Below are positions 42,983 to 52,234 of a DNA stretch of 64,000 nt, one piece after another. The position numbers and the translations under genes were made by a program. Under the pieces are notes generated by a model. It was not told where the DNA came from. It made no database searches and saw nothing but the letters and a program-made list of their open reading frames with translations. Source of the DNA: Sedimentitalea sp042687825 (GTDB taxonomy: Bacteria > Pseudomonadota > Alphaproteobacteria > Rhodobacterales > Rhodobacteraceae); assembly GCF_042687825.1 (NCBI RefSeq), contig NZ_JBHUQE010000006.1, positions 1 through 64,000 on the forward strand, given 5' to 3'. How positions within the stretch are numbered: the stretch's first letter is position 1; each line of letters begins with the position of its first letter.

Positions 42983-43902
42983 GGCGACGTCTTCTTGCGG
43001 CCGAAATCCGGAGCGTCGGTGTCCTGTCCCGCCTCGATGATACCGCGCCGGATCGCCCGGGTGCGGGTGAAATAGGCGTGAAGGTGATCGCCATCCCCAG
43101 TGCGGATGGCGCGCTGCAGGGCAAAAAGCTCTTCGGTGAACCGGCCGAGAATCTCCAGCGTCGCGTCCTTGTTGTTCAGGAACACGTCGCGCCACATGGT
43201 CGGGTCGCTGGCGGCGATGCGGGTGAAATCGCGAAAGCCTGCGGCGGAATACTTGATGACTTCGCTGTCGGTGACCCGGCGCAGATCGTCGGCCACGCCA
43301 ACCATCGTATAGGCGATCAGGTGCGGTGCGTGGCTGGTGACGGCCAGCACCAGGTCGTGATGGTCGGCATCCATCACGTCGACATGCGACCCCAGTCCGT
43401 TCCACAGTGCCCGCAGGCGCGCAATCGGTGCCTCGGACGTGCCCGCGACCGGCACCAGCAGGCACCAGCGGTCGTCAAACAGCTCGGCAAAGCCGCTTTC
43501 CGGGCCGGAATGCTCGGTTCCGGCCAGCGGGTGGGCGGGAACAAAATGCACGTTGTCGGGCAGATGCGGGCCGACCGCCTGGATCACGGCGCGTTTGACC
43601 GAACCCACATCGCTGACCGTGGCGCCGGGCTTCAGCCGCGGGGCGATGTCGCGCGCCACCTGCTCCATCGCGCCGACCGGCACGCAGAGCACCACCAGGT
43701 CGGCGTCCTCGACCGCCTCGGCCGCACTGTCGCAGACCCGGTCGCACAGCCCGATGCGCCGCGCGGTGTCGCGGGTGGCCTGGCTGCGGGCATAGCCGGT
43801 GACCTCGCGCGCCAGCCCGCCGCGGCGGATTCCCCAGAACATCGACGAGGCGATCAGACCCAGGCCGATCAGGGCCACGCGGTCATAGACCGGGCCGCTC
43901 AT
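42979..43902 (-). CDS. tyrA: Prephenate/arogenate dehydrogenase
   Basis: This 307-residue enzyme of tyrosine synthesis has the NAD(P) motif GLGLIASS (9-16 region), the catalytic His segment FVPAHPLAGTEHSG, and the helical dimer domain with SHAPHLIAY. It is stand-alone, without a chorismate mutase or ACT domain. The start at 43902 overlaps the hisC stop, so it is coupled to the aminotransferase that can act in the same pathway. Confidence 0.92.
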   Translation of the reverse strand: MSGPVYDRVALIGLGLIASSMFWGIRRGGLAREVTGYARSQATRDTARRIGLCDRVCDSAAEAVEDADLVVLCVPVGAMEQVARDIAPRLKPGATVSDVGSVKRAVIQAVGPHLPDNVHFVPAHPLAGTEHSGPESGFAELFDDRWCLLVPVAGTSEAPIARLRALWNGLGSHVDVMDADHHDLVLAVTSHAPHLIAYTMVGVADDLRRVTDSEVIKYSAAGFRDFTRIAASDPTMWRDVFLNNKDATLEILGRFTEELFALQRAIRTGDGDHLHAYFTRTRAIRRGIIEAGQDTDAPDFGRKKTSP

Positions 43903-44984
43903 GCTGCACCGCCCTTGAACGCGGCCACGGCGGCGGCGACCCGGCGGCAACCGGTCTCGTCGCCGACGGTGATGCGCAACGCGGCGGGCAGGTTATAGCC
44001 GGCGACCCGGCGCACGATCAATCCGCGGCTCTGCAAATAGGCGTCGCAGGCCGTGGCCTCGTCGGGGCTGGCAAAGCGGGCCAGGATGAAATTGCTGCAC
44101 GACGCATCCGAGGGCACGCCGGCTGCGGCCAGTTCCGCCGACAGCCAGGCCCGCCAGTGTGCGTTTTCGCGGCGGCAATGGGCGACGAAACCCTGATCAC
44201 GCACCGCCGCCTCGGCCGCCGCCAGCGCGGTTGCCGACAGGTTGAACGGTTGCCTGATGCGGTTCAGCACGTCGATGATGTCGCGCGGGGCATAGCCCCA
44301 GCCGACCCGCAACCCGCCCAGCCCGTAGATCTTGGAAAAGGTCCGGGTCATGATGACGTTGCCGCGCGCCGCGACCAGACCGGCGCCGCCGTCAAAACCG
44401 TCGACGAATTCGGCATAGGCCCCGTCCAGCACCAGCAGCGCCCCCGCCGGCAACCCGTCGGCCAGCCGTGCCACTTCGTCATCCGGCAGCATGGTCGATG
44501 TGGGATTGCCGGGATTGGCGATGAACACCACCCGGGTCCGGTCATTGCAGGCCGCCAGGATCGTGTCCACATCGACCCGGCGTTCGGTCTCGGCCACCTG
44601 AACCGGGGTTGCCCCCACCATGCGCGCCAGGATCGGGTACATGGCAAAGCCGTGCTCGGTATAGATGACCTCGTCGCCCGGCCCGGCATAGGCATGCACC
44701 ACGAATTGCAGCACTTCGTCCGACCCGACGCCGCAGATGATCCGGTCGGGGTCCAGCCCGTGCACCGCGCCAATCGCCGCGCGCAGCGCGGCGTGATCGG
44801 TCGACGGATAGCGGTGCAGCGTCGCGGCGCTGTCGCGGACCGCCTGCATCGCCGCGGGGCTGGGGCCCAGCGGATTTTCGTTGCTGGACAGCTTGATGAC
44901 ATCGGTCATGCCGGCGACATGCGCGGCCCCGCCCTGATACAGGGCGATGTCCATGATACCGGGCTGCGGCGTGATCAGGCTCAT
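43899..44984 (-). CDS. hisC: Histidinol-phosphate / aromatic aminotransferase
   Basis: This 361-residue fold type I aminotransferase has SSNENPLGPS, the PLP-binding segment TRTFSKIYGLGG (Lys218) and GLRVGWG. HisC homologues next to tyrA commonly serve aromatic amino-acid transamination as well as histidine synthesis. The start at 44984 (MSLITPQPG) follows a gaggagc RBS. Its stop overlaps tyrA as ATGA. Confidence 0.9.
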   Translation of the reverse strand: MSLITPQPGIMDIALYQGGAAHVAGMTDVIKLSSNENPLGPSPAAMQAVRDSAATLHRYPSTDHAALRAAIGAVHGLDPDRIICGVGSDEVLQFVVHAYAGPGDEVIYTEHGFAMYPILARMVGATPVQVAETERRVDVDTILAACNDRTRVVFIANPGNPTSTMLPDDEVARLADGLPAGALLVLDGAYAEFVDGFDGGAGLVAARGNVIMTRTFSKIYGLGGLRVGWGYAPRDIIDVLNRIRQPFNLSATALAAAEAAVRDQGFVAHCRRENAHWRAWLSAELAAAGVPSDASCSNFILARFASPDEATACDAYLQSRGLIVRRVAGYNLPAALRITVGDETGCRRVAAAVAAFKGGAA

Positions 44985-45047
44985 GTCGGGGCTCCTCGAA
45001 TGTGCCCTCTCATAACGTCCCGCCGGGGCGGTGAAAAGCCGCAAACC

Positions 45048-46478
45048 TCAGGCGGCCCGGGCGCCCGCCTTGTACCGCGCCGTGGCCGGATCGACGCGAT
45101 AACGCGGCGCGTGCCGGGCGGTGGTGCGGCTCAGGTCGTTGACGCTGTCGATGATATAGCGCACCGTGTCCTCGGTCATCAAATAGCTGAAATTCAGCCG
45201 GACCCAACCGGGTTTGCGCAATTCCTTGCCGGCCAGGATATCGGCATGCAGCGCCTCAGAGGCGGCGCGGTCGATGCCCAGCAGCCGATGCGCATAGGGA
45301 CCGGCGCAGGCACAGCCGCCACGGGCCTGAATGCCATAGATATCGCTGAGCATCCGGGTGAACAGCTGCTGATGCACTGGCGTGCCGTCCCCATCGCGCA
45401 CCAGAAAGGAAAAGATCGGCAACCGGTGCGGCCGGTCGATCCCCAGCAAAGTCAGGTGCGGGTTGTCCCGCCAGCCCTGCAGCGCCATGCGGTTATAGCG
45501 CGCCTCGCGCTCGGCAACGACCTCGGTGCCCACGGCATCCTTGACCATGAAGGCCAGCGCCGCGCGAATGTCGCCGATCACGTTCGGCGTGCCGGCTTCT
45601 TCGCGCGCGGCCAGATCGCCGGAATAGTCGTGCCGCCAGGGCGACACAAAGCTGACCGTGCCGCCGCCGGGCCAACTGGGTGCTGCGCTGCGCACGGCGG
45701 TCTGGTTCAGAACCAGCACGCCCGAGGCCCCGGGGCCGCCGGGAAACTTGTGCGGCGAGATCACGACGGCATCCTTGCGCGCCTCTGGCCCGTCGGCCAT
45801 GTCGATGGGCAGATAGGGGCCGGCTCCGGCATAATCCCAGATCGCCAGCGCGCCATGCGCCTTGAGCAACCGGGTCACCGGACCGGTCTCGGTGATCACG
45901 CCGGTGACGTTCGAAGCCGCCGAAAAGCTGCCGACCAGAAGGTCGCTGTCGGCATGCGCTTGCAGGGCCCGGGCCAGCGCGTCCAGGTCCGGGCCGCCGT
46001 CGCGCGCCTCGGGGATTTCGACGATCCGGGCCCGGCTTTCGCGCCAGGGCAGAATGTTTGAGTGATGCTCGTAGGGGCCGATGAACACCACCGGGTTCTG
46101 CGCCCGGTTGACCCCCAACAGGTTGACCAGCCGGTTCAGACCGGCGGTGGCCCCGGCACCGGCAAAGATCACCGCGTCGTCGGACCCGGCGCCGACCTGA
46201 CGGGCGATTTCGGCCCGGGCCTGACGCCGCAGATTGGTCATGTACGTCCCGCAATAGGAGGCCTCGGTATGGCTGTTGGCGTAAAACGGCAGGACATGGG
46301 CGGTGACAAAATCCTCGACCTGCCGCAGGGCCCGACCCGAGGCGACATAATCCGCATAGACCAGCGGCACCGCGCCGTTCAGGCCCGGGATCAGCATGCC
46401 ATCGCCGATCACTCCCGCGCCAAGGGTGTTTTCCTGTATGGCGGCGGTCAGCGTTTCGCGAAAAAGGGTCAGGGTCAT
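45048..46478 (-). CDS. Class V aminotransferase / cysteine desulfurase-like enzyme
   Basis: This 476-residue PLP enzyme has the class V lysine in SPHKFPGG (Lys244), the PLP-binding Asp in WDYAGAG (Asp215) and EHHSN near 137-141. A Cys-rich loop GGCACAGPY lies where cysteine desulfurases carry their catalytic Cys loop. It is longer than NifS/SufS (about 400) and has no scaffold gene nearby, so its substrate is open. It is divergent from an Lrp/AsnC regulator across about 100 bases, suggesting local control. Confidence 0.75.
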   Translation of the reverse strand: MTLTLFRETLTAAIQENTLGAGVIGDGMLIPGLNGAVPLVYADYVASGRALRQVEDFVTAHVLPFYANSHTEASYCGTYMTNLRRQARAEIARQVGAGSDDAVIFAGAGATAGLNRLVNLLGVNRAQNPVVFIGPYEHHSNILPWRESRARIVEIPEARDGGPDLDALARALQAHADSDLLVGSFSAASNVTGVITETGPVTRLLKAHGALAIWDYAGAGPYLPIDMADGPEARKDAVVISPHKFPGGPGASGVLVLNQTAVRSAAPSWPGGGTVSFVSPWRHDYSGDLAAREEAGTPNVIGDIRAALAFMVKDAVGTEVVAEREARYNRMALQGWRDNPHLTLLGIDRPHRLPIFSFLVRDGDGTPVHQQLFTRMLSDIYGIQARGGCACAGPYAHRLLGIDRAASEALHADILAGKELRKPGWVRLNFSYLMTEDTVRYIIDSVNDLSRTTARHAPRYRVDPATARYKAGARAA

Positions 46479-46580
46479 CTGCCAGGCTCCATGTTGCCTG
46501 AGCAATATGATGGCCGATCCGCGATAAAACCCTGCTTATTTTTGTGGAAAAATCCGATAAATCGGGTCATATGATAGGCT

Positions 46581-47042
46581 GTGGCTAAAAAACTCGATCA
46601 GATAGACCTGCGATTGTTGCGCGCGCTGCAATTGGATGCCGGCCTTTCGCAACGCGATCTGGCGGACCGGATCGGCCTCTCGCAGAACGCCTGTTGGCGG
46701 CGTTTGCGGGCGCTGACCGATGCGGGCATTCTCAACGGATCGACCGCGCGCATCGACCGGCGCAAGCTGGGGCTGGATCTGGTGGTCTTTGTGATGCTGC
46801 GCACCCGGCACCATTCGACCGAATGGCTGCGCGGTTTTCGCCGCCATGTGCTGACCATTCCCGAAGTGGTCGATTTCCACCGGATCGGCGGCGATTACGA
46901 CTATCAACTCAAGGTGGTGACTCAGGACATGGCCAGTTTTGACCAAGTCTATCAGCGCCTGATCGAAAAGGTCGAACTGGACAGTGTCACCTCGTATTTC
47001 GCCATGGAGGCGATTGCCGAGGGCCGCCCGCTGCCACTGTAG
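46581..47042 (+). CDS. Lrp/AsnC family transcriptional regulator
   Basis: This 153-residue regulator has the N-terminal HTH (LDQIDLRLLRALQLDAG, then SQNACWRRLRAL) and a C-terminal RAM ligand domain with VVDFHRIGGDYDYQLKV. Lrp/AsnC proteins sense amino acids as octamers. It starts with GTG. Divergent orientation from the class V aminotransferase gene suggests that gene is its target; this is inferred from position. Confidence 0.9.
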   Translation: MAKKLDQIDLRLLRALQLDAGLSQRDLADRIGLSQNACWRRLRALTDAGILNGSTARIDRRKLGLDLVVFVMLRTRHHSTEWLRGFRRHVLTIPEVVDFHRIGGDYDYQLKVVTQDMASFDQVYQRLIEKVELDSVTSYFAMEAIAEGRPLPL

Positions 47043-47114
47043 AACGCGGCGCGGTCATCGCCCTGCGCCCGGTCGGACGGCAGGGCCATGGAACGCGACC
47101 GCCTGATATTCGCC

Positions 47115-48536
47115 TCAGGTCGCCAGCACGTTGCGGAACTGCCAGGGGTCGCTTTCGTCGATATCCTCGGGGAAATGTTCCCAGCGGTCCTGCAGTGGCG
47201 TCCAGTCGGTGTAATGCGCCTCGACCGGGCCCAGATAGGGGCGCTGGACCTCAAGGCACAGATCGTGGTCCATCTCGTCGGTCTCGACGATGCCCGCCTC
47301 GGGGTTCCGCAATGCCCAGACCATGCCGGCCAGCACCGCGCTGGTGACCTGCAGGCCGGTGGCGTTCTGAAAGGGCGCCAGCGCGCGGGTTTCGGCATTC
47401 GACAGGCGCGAGCCGAACCACAGCGCGTTCTTTTCGTGGCCATAGAGCAGCACGCCCAGTTCGTCGATCCCCTCGACAATCTCGTCCACATCCAGAATTT
47501 GATGCTCGGTCTGCTGCCGGCCCGAGCCGAACATCTCGTGCAGCGACAGCACCGCGTCGTCGCAGGGGTGATAGGCATAGTGGCAGGTCGGGCGGAAATC
47601 CGGCGCGGCGGCGTCGCCCACGGTATAGTAATCGGCGATCGAGATCGCCTCGTTATGGGTCACCAGAAAGCCGAATTGCGGCCCCGGGGTCGGGCACCAG
47701 GTATGCACCCGGGTGATCGCACCGGGCCGATCCAGCCAGATGCCCGCCATGCAGCCCGTGTCCGGACGATGGCCGTTTTCCGGAAACCACGTCTCGTGCG
47801 TGCCCCAGCCCAGTTCGGCGGGCTGGAACCCCTCGGCGATGAAACCCTCGACCGACCAGGTGTTGACAAAGACGTTGCGCGGGCGCGGCTGGCGGCGGGC
47901 CTGGGTGTCGCGCTCGGCGATATGCACGCCCTTGACACCCAGCGACTGCATCAGTGCGGCCCAGCCGGCGCGATTGTCCGGGGCTTCGACCTCGCGACCG
48001 GTGTCGCGCGCCAGCGTCAGCAGCGCCTCTTTCACGAACCAGCTGACCATGCCGGGATTGGCGCCGCAGCAGCTGACCGCCGTGGTGCCGCCCGGATTGG
48101 CGGCCTTTTCGTCGCGTACCTTTTGGCGCAAGGCGTAATTGGTGCGCTCTGCATTGTCCTCGGTGTCGAAATAGTAGCCCGCCCAGGGCTCGACCACGGT
48201 GTCTATATACAGCACGCCGATCTCGCGGCAGAATTTCATCAGGTCCAGCGACGAGGTGTCGACGCTGAGATTGACGCAGAACCCCTTGCCCTCGGCAAAC
48301 AGCTCGCCCAGCACCTGGCGGTAATTGTCGGGCGTGATGGCCACCTGTTCGTGCCGGATGCCGTGCTGGGACAGGAACAGATGGGTATCCGGATTGGGGT
48401 CGATCACCACCAGCTTGTCCGCGTCATAGTCGAAATGGCGCTGGATCAGCGGCAGCGTGCCCTTGCCGATAGAGCCAAAGCCGATGATGACGATGGGGCC
48501 ATCTATGCGTCCGTATTCGGGGTGGGATTTGGGCAT
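47115..48536 (-). CDS. hss: Homospermidine synthase
   Basis: This 473-residue NAD-dependent enzyme makes sym-homospermidine from putrescine and/or spermidine. It has the Rossmann motif GFGSIGKG (19-26), VDTVVEPWAGYY, and SCCGANPGMVSW, which fit bacterial Hss. Homospermidine is a common polyamine in alphaproteobacteria. A ggagcgcccc RBS precedes the ATG. It is convergent with the Lrp gene. Confidence 0.92.
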   Translation of the reverse strand: MPKSHPEYGRIDGPIVIIGFGSIGKGTLPLIQRHFDYDADKLVVIDPNPDTHLFLSQHGIRHEQVAITPDNYRQVLGELFAEGKGFCVNLSVDTSSLDLMKFCREIGVLYIDTVVEPWAGYYFDTEDNAERTNYALRQKVRDEKAANPGGTTAVSCCGANPGMVSWFVKEALLTLARDTGREVEAPDNRAGWAALMQSLGVKGVHIAERDTQARRQPRPRNVFVNTWSVEGFIAEGFQPAELGWGTHETWFPENGHRPDTGCMAGIWLDRPGAITRVHTWCPTPGPQFGFLVTHNEAISIADYYTVGDAAAPDFRPTCHYAYHPCDDAVLSLHEMFGSGRQQTEHQILDVDEIVEGIDELGVLLYGHEKNALWFGSRLSNAETRALAPFQNATGLQVTSAVLAGMVWALRNPEAGIVETDEMDHDLCLEVQRPYLGPVEAHYTDWTPLQDRWEHFPEDIDESDPWQFRNVLAT

Positions 48537-48663
48537 GGGGCGCTCCTGATCTGTATTGCGGGCGGGGCCGTGGCCGGGCCGTTGAGCGCCTGATTAGAGG
48601 AACCCGCCGAAAAATCAAAATGGAAACTCACCGGGTCGGACGGCGCAGTGGCAAAACGCAAGA

Positions 48664-48685
48664 GGCCGCGCCAGTTGGCGCGGCC
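48664..48685 (-). terminator. Terminator of rpsD
   Basis: A perfect 9-bp stem (GGCCGCGCC / GGCGCGGCC) with an agtt loop lies about 26 bases after the rpsD stop and is followed on the minus strand by tcttgcgtttt. It fits a rho-independent terminator with a weak T-tract. Confidence 0.75.
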
Positions 48686-48711
48686 CCGGACCGGTCAAAC
48701 CCCAGCGGGTT

Positions 48712-49332
48712 CTAGTTCTTGGCGTAGAATTCGACGACCAGGTTCGGTTCCATCATCACCGGATAGGGTACGTCGCCCAGACCCGGGGTGCGCACGAAGG
48801 TCGCGGTCATCTTGGAATGGTCGGCGTCGATGTAATCCGGCACATCGCGCTCGGACAACTGGGTGGCTTCCAGCAGCACCGTCAGTTGCTTGGACTTGTC
48901 GCGCACTTCGATCACGTCGCCTTCCTTGACGCGGTACGACGGGATGTTCACGCGTTTACCGTTCACCTTGACATGGCCGTGGTTCACGAACTGGCGGGCG
49001 GCAAAGACCGTCGCCACGAACTTTGCGCGGTAAACGACGGCGTCCAGGCGACGCTCCAGCAGGCCGATCAGGTTTTCACCGGTGTCGCCCTTGACCCGCT
49101 CGGCCTCGGCATAGATGCGGCGGAACTGTTTCTCGGTCAGATCGCCGTAATAGCCCTTGAGCTTTTGCTTGGCGCGCAGCTGGATGCCGAAATCGCTGAT
49201 CTTGCCCTTGCGGCGCTGGCCGTGCTGGCCGGGGCCGTATTCGCGGCGGTTGACCGGGGATTTCGGGCGGCCCCAGATGTTTTCGCCCATGCGGCGGTCG
49301 AGTTTGTACTTGGCAGACGTGCGTTTGGTCAC
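48712..49332 (-). CDS. rpsD: 30S ribosomal protein S4
   Basis: This 206-residue S4 protein has the N-terminal ribosomal domain and the S4 RNA-binding domain (RLDAVVYRAKF onward, then VNGKRVNIPSYRVKEGD). It starts with GTG behind agaaggag. It stands alone here, outside a ribosomal operon, as in many alphaproteobacteria. Confidence 0.98.
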   Translation of the reverse strand: MTKRTSAKYKLDRRMGENIWGRPKSPVNRREYGPGQHGQRRKGKISDFGIQLRAKQKLKGYYGDLTEKQFRRIYAEAERVKGDTGENLIGLLERRLDAVVYRAKFVATVFAARQFVNHGHVKVNGKRVNIPSYRVKEGDVIEVRDKSKQLTVLLEATQLSERDVPDYIDADHSKMTATFVRTPGLGDVPYPVMMEPNLVVEFYAKN

Positions 49333-49443
49333 GGCTGATCTCCTTCTGCAGGCGCGGCCCGCGGGCCGCTATGAAGGGCGTTGTCCTCTGGATTGCTCCT
49401 GACAGGCATTCCCTTGCGGGGGCCACCAACACCAACGATGCCG

Positions 49444-49473
49444 CGCTTACAGGGCCGGGTGGGGCAGAGTCAA
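49444..49473 (-). promoter_or_regulatory. Candidate rpsD promoter
   Basis: On the minus strand, TTGACT (49473-49468) and TAAGCG (49449-49444) are separated by 18 bases, about 112 bases upstream of rpsD. The -35 is good and the -10 weak, which is common in this group. Confidence 0.35.
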
Positions 49474-49548
49474 CCGCTATTGCGCCGGCTTGACAGGCGT
49501 GGATCGGCGCGACCAACTGCAACGGGTCGGGACAGCGGGGCGCAGGGC

Positions 49549-50475
49549 ATGGGCAAGGTGGTCATTCTGGGGATTTTCATGGCCGATACCGCCTATCGGG
49601 CGGACCGGCTGCCGCGCATCGGCGAGACCCTGCCGGGGCGCGGATTCATGCTGGGGCCGGGGGGCAAGGGGTCGAACCAGGCGGTGGCCTGTGCCCGAAT
49701 TGGTGCCGAGACACATATCGTCACCCGGCTGGGCCAGGACGATTTCGCGGGCATGGCCCAGGCGACCTGGGCGGCGGCGGGCGTGACCGGCCATGTCCGG
49801 CAGGTGGCGGACAGCCATACCGGGGCTGCCTTTATCTTTGTCGACGACGCCACCGGGGACAACGCGATCATCATCGCGCCCGGTGCGGCGGCCGGTATCG
49901 GCCCTGCCGATGTCCAGGCGCAGGCCGGGCTGATCGGCACGGCGGATGTATTCGTGACCCAGCTGGAACAGCCGGTCGAGGCGGCGGCGCGCGGGCTGGA
50001 GATCGCGCGGCAGGCCGGAGTAACCACCATTCTGAACCCGGCCCCGGCGGCGGCTCTGCCCCCCGGAATGCTGGCGCTGTGCGACTACGCCACGCCGAAC
50101 GAAACCGAGGCCGAGGCGCTGACCGGCATGGCGGTCGACAGCGATGCGACGGCCGGTCGCGCTGCCGAACGGCTGCGCGAGATGGGAGTCGGCTGCCCGA
50201 TCATTACCCTGGGCGCGCGCGGCGTCTGGATGCACGGTCACGGCCTGGTGCCCGCCATCACAGCCGGCGCGGTGGTGGACACCACCGGCGCGGGCGACGC
50301 GTTCAACGGCGGCTTTGCGGCGGCGCTGTCGCAGGGCTTGGACCCCGAACAGGCGGTCCGGGTCGGTTGTGCCACGGCCGGGCTGGCGGTGACGCGGCCC
50401 GGAACCGCCGCCTCGATGCCGACCGGGGCCGAGGTTCGGGCGCTGATGGCGGACCCGTCGCTCGGGGCGGTCTGA
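49549..50475 (+). CDS. rbsK: Ribokinase-like PfkB family sugar kinase
   Basis: This 308-residue kinase has GGKGSNQAVACAR (38-50) and the catalytic segment DTTGAGDAFNGG with Asp250, as in ribokinases. It probably phosphorylates ribose or another sugar or nucleoside. No ribose transporter is adjacent. The start at 49549 (MGKVVILG) matches the family; the frame is open 56 codons further upstream. It is convergent with hyuB (16-base gap). Confidence 0.78.
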   Translation: MGKVVILGIFMADTAYRADRLPRIGETLPGRGFMLGPGGKGSNQAVACARIGAETHIVTRLGQDDFAGMAQATWAAAGVTGHVRQVADSHTGAAFIFVDDATGDNAIIIAPGAAAGIGPADVQAQAGLIGTADVFVTQLEQPVEAAARGLEIARQAGVTTILNPAPAAALPPGMLALCDYATPNETEAEALTGMAVDSDATAGRAAERLREMGVGCPIITLGARGVWMHGHGLVPAITAGAVVDTTGAGDAFNGGFAAALSQGLDPEQAVRVGCATAGLAVTRPGTAASMPTGAEVRALMADPSLGAV

Positions 50476-50491
50476 TGCCGGTCGAGGTGCG

Positions 50492-52234
50492 TCAGCGCGC
50501 GGCGCGCAGGACCGCGGTGGCGGCCGTGTCCACGCTCAGCGGCGCGCCACACAGTACCACGCCAAACAAGTCGCGGGCCTGGGCCGCGCTGTAACGGCCC
50601 AGCCGCACGTCCTGCAGCACCGCCTCGGGTGGCCGCGCGAACGGGTCGCCATAGCCGCCGCCGCCGGGGGTGCGGACATGCACACGGTCGCCGGGGGCCA
50701 GCGGAATGTCCTGCTCCTTGGACAGGTGATCGGGCGTATGTGCCTGTCCGTCGCGCCAGACGGTCACCCGATTGACGCCGCCATCGCCGCCGCCGCGCAC
50801 GCCCTGCGGGCCGAACCGACCATGATCCATGACGAAACTGGCAGTGGCGGTGCCGCGGCGCAGTTCGACCATGTAATCCAGCCCGAACCCGCCGCGATGG
50901 GTGCCGGCGCCGCCCGACCCCTCGTGCAGCCGGTAATGGTGATAGAGCACCGGAAAGGCCTGCTCCATGATCTCGACCGGCGGCGCCTTGGAAATACCGA
51001 TGGTGGAACAGCCGTTGGACAGCCCGTCATGATCGGCATTGCCGCCATAGCCGCCGCCGGAAATCTGGTACATCACATAGTCGCGCCCGCGCGCCGGATC
51101 ATGGCCGCCCAGGGCGAAATTGCCGCTGGTACCGGCGGGGGCGGCGGTGACCCGGTCGGGCAGGACCTGGACCAGTGCGGCGAACACCGCCTCGGCGATG
51201 CGCTGGCTGACTTCGGCGGCGCAGCCCGAGACCGGGCGCGGATAGCGGGCATCCAGGAACGTGCCCGCCACCCCGCTGACCCGCAGCGGCTCAAAGGCGC
51301 CGGCGCTCATCGGCACCTCGGGAAAGACGTGGCGCATCGCCAGATAGACCGAGCTGAGCGTCGTCGCCAGCACCGAGTTCATCGGCCCCTTGCAGGGCGG
51401 GCTGGACCCCGTGAAATCAAAGCTCAGGTCATCGCCTCGCCGGGACACTGCCAGCCGGATTTCCAGCGGTTCGTTGACCACCCCGTCACTGTCGATCCAG
51501 GCGCTGGCGCGATAGGTGCCGGGCGGGATTTCGGCAATAAAGGCGCGCATCTGTATCGCCGCCCGCCGGCGCAGTTCGGCAATCGCCTCGGTCACGGTCG
51601 CATTGCCATAGCGGTCCAGCAGCGCGTTCAGCCGGTCCTCGCCCACCAGCAGCGCGGCGGCCTGCGCCTTGACATCGCCGATGCGCTGGTCGGCAACGCG
51701 GATGTTGGAGGAAATGATCGCCATGATCTCGGGATCCAGCACGCCCTGTTTGAACAGCCGTACCGGCGGCAGGCGCAGCCCCTCCTGTTCGACCGCCGTG
51801 GCGCTGGCCGAGAATCCGCCGGGCACCACCCCGCCGGTATCGGGCCAGTGTCCGGTATTGGACAGCCAGCAATAGATTTCGCCATTGCGATAAAACGGCC
51901 GGGCAAAGCGCACATCCATCAGGTGGGTGCCGCCCAGATAGGGATCGTTGACGATATAGATATCGTCCGGCTGCGGCGTTGCCGCCTTGCCGGACGCGAT
52001 CATCGCGATCAGCGTGCGGGTGGAATATTGCATGGTGCCGACAAAAACCGGCAGCCCCCCCGCGCCCTGCGCGATCAGGGCGCCGTCCACGGCGTCATAA
52101 ATGCCGTCGCTGCGGTCGTTGGCCTCGGCGATCACCGGCGAAAAGGCGGCGCGCGAAAACGACAGGTCCATTTCGTCGCAAACCTGCTGCAGCCCGGCCT
52201 GGATGACCGACAGGGTGATCGGATCGAGGCTCAT
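50492..52234 (-). CDS. hyuB: Hydantoinase B / oxoprolinase family subunit
   Basis: This 580-residue protein matches the HyuB family (PF02538): SFSRAAFSPVIAEANDRSD near the N-terminus, NDPYLGGTHLMDV, and the C-terminal RTPGGGGYGDP. With HyuA it forms an ATP-dependent enzyme that opens hydantoins, 5-oxoproline or related lactams. It overlaps the hyuA stop as ATGA at 52234. The true substrate cannot be read from the sequence. Confidence 0.9.
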   Translation of the reverse strand: MSLDPITLSVIQAGLQQVCDEMDLSFSRAAFSPVIAEANDRSDGIYDAVDGALIAQGAGGLPVFVGTMQYSTRTLIAMIASGKAATPQPDDIYIVNDPYLGGTHLMDVRFARPFYRNGEIYCWLSNTGHWPDTGGVVPGGFSASATAVEQEGLRLPPVRLFKQGVLDPEIMAIISSNIRVADQRIGDVKAQAAALLVGEDRLNALLDRYGNATVTEAIAELRRRAAIQMRAFIAEIPPGTYRASAWIDSDGVVNEPLEIRLAVSRRGDDLSFDFTGSSPPCKGPMNSVLATTLSSVYLAMRHVFPEVPMSAGAFEPLRVSGVAGTFLDARYPRPVSGCAAEVSQRIAEAVFAALVQVLPDRVTAAPAGTSGNFALGGHDPARGRDYVMYQISGGGYGGNADHDGLSNGCSTIGISKAPPVEIMEQAFPVLYHHYRLHEGSGGAGTHRGGFGLDYMVELRRGTATASFVMDHGRFGPQGVRGGGDGGVNRVTVWRDGQAHTPDHLSKEQDIPLAPGDRVHVRTPGGGGYGDPFARPPEAVLQDVRLGRYSAAQARDLFGVVLCGAPLSVDTAATAVLRAAR

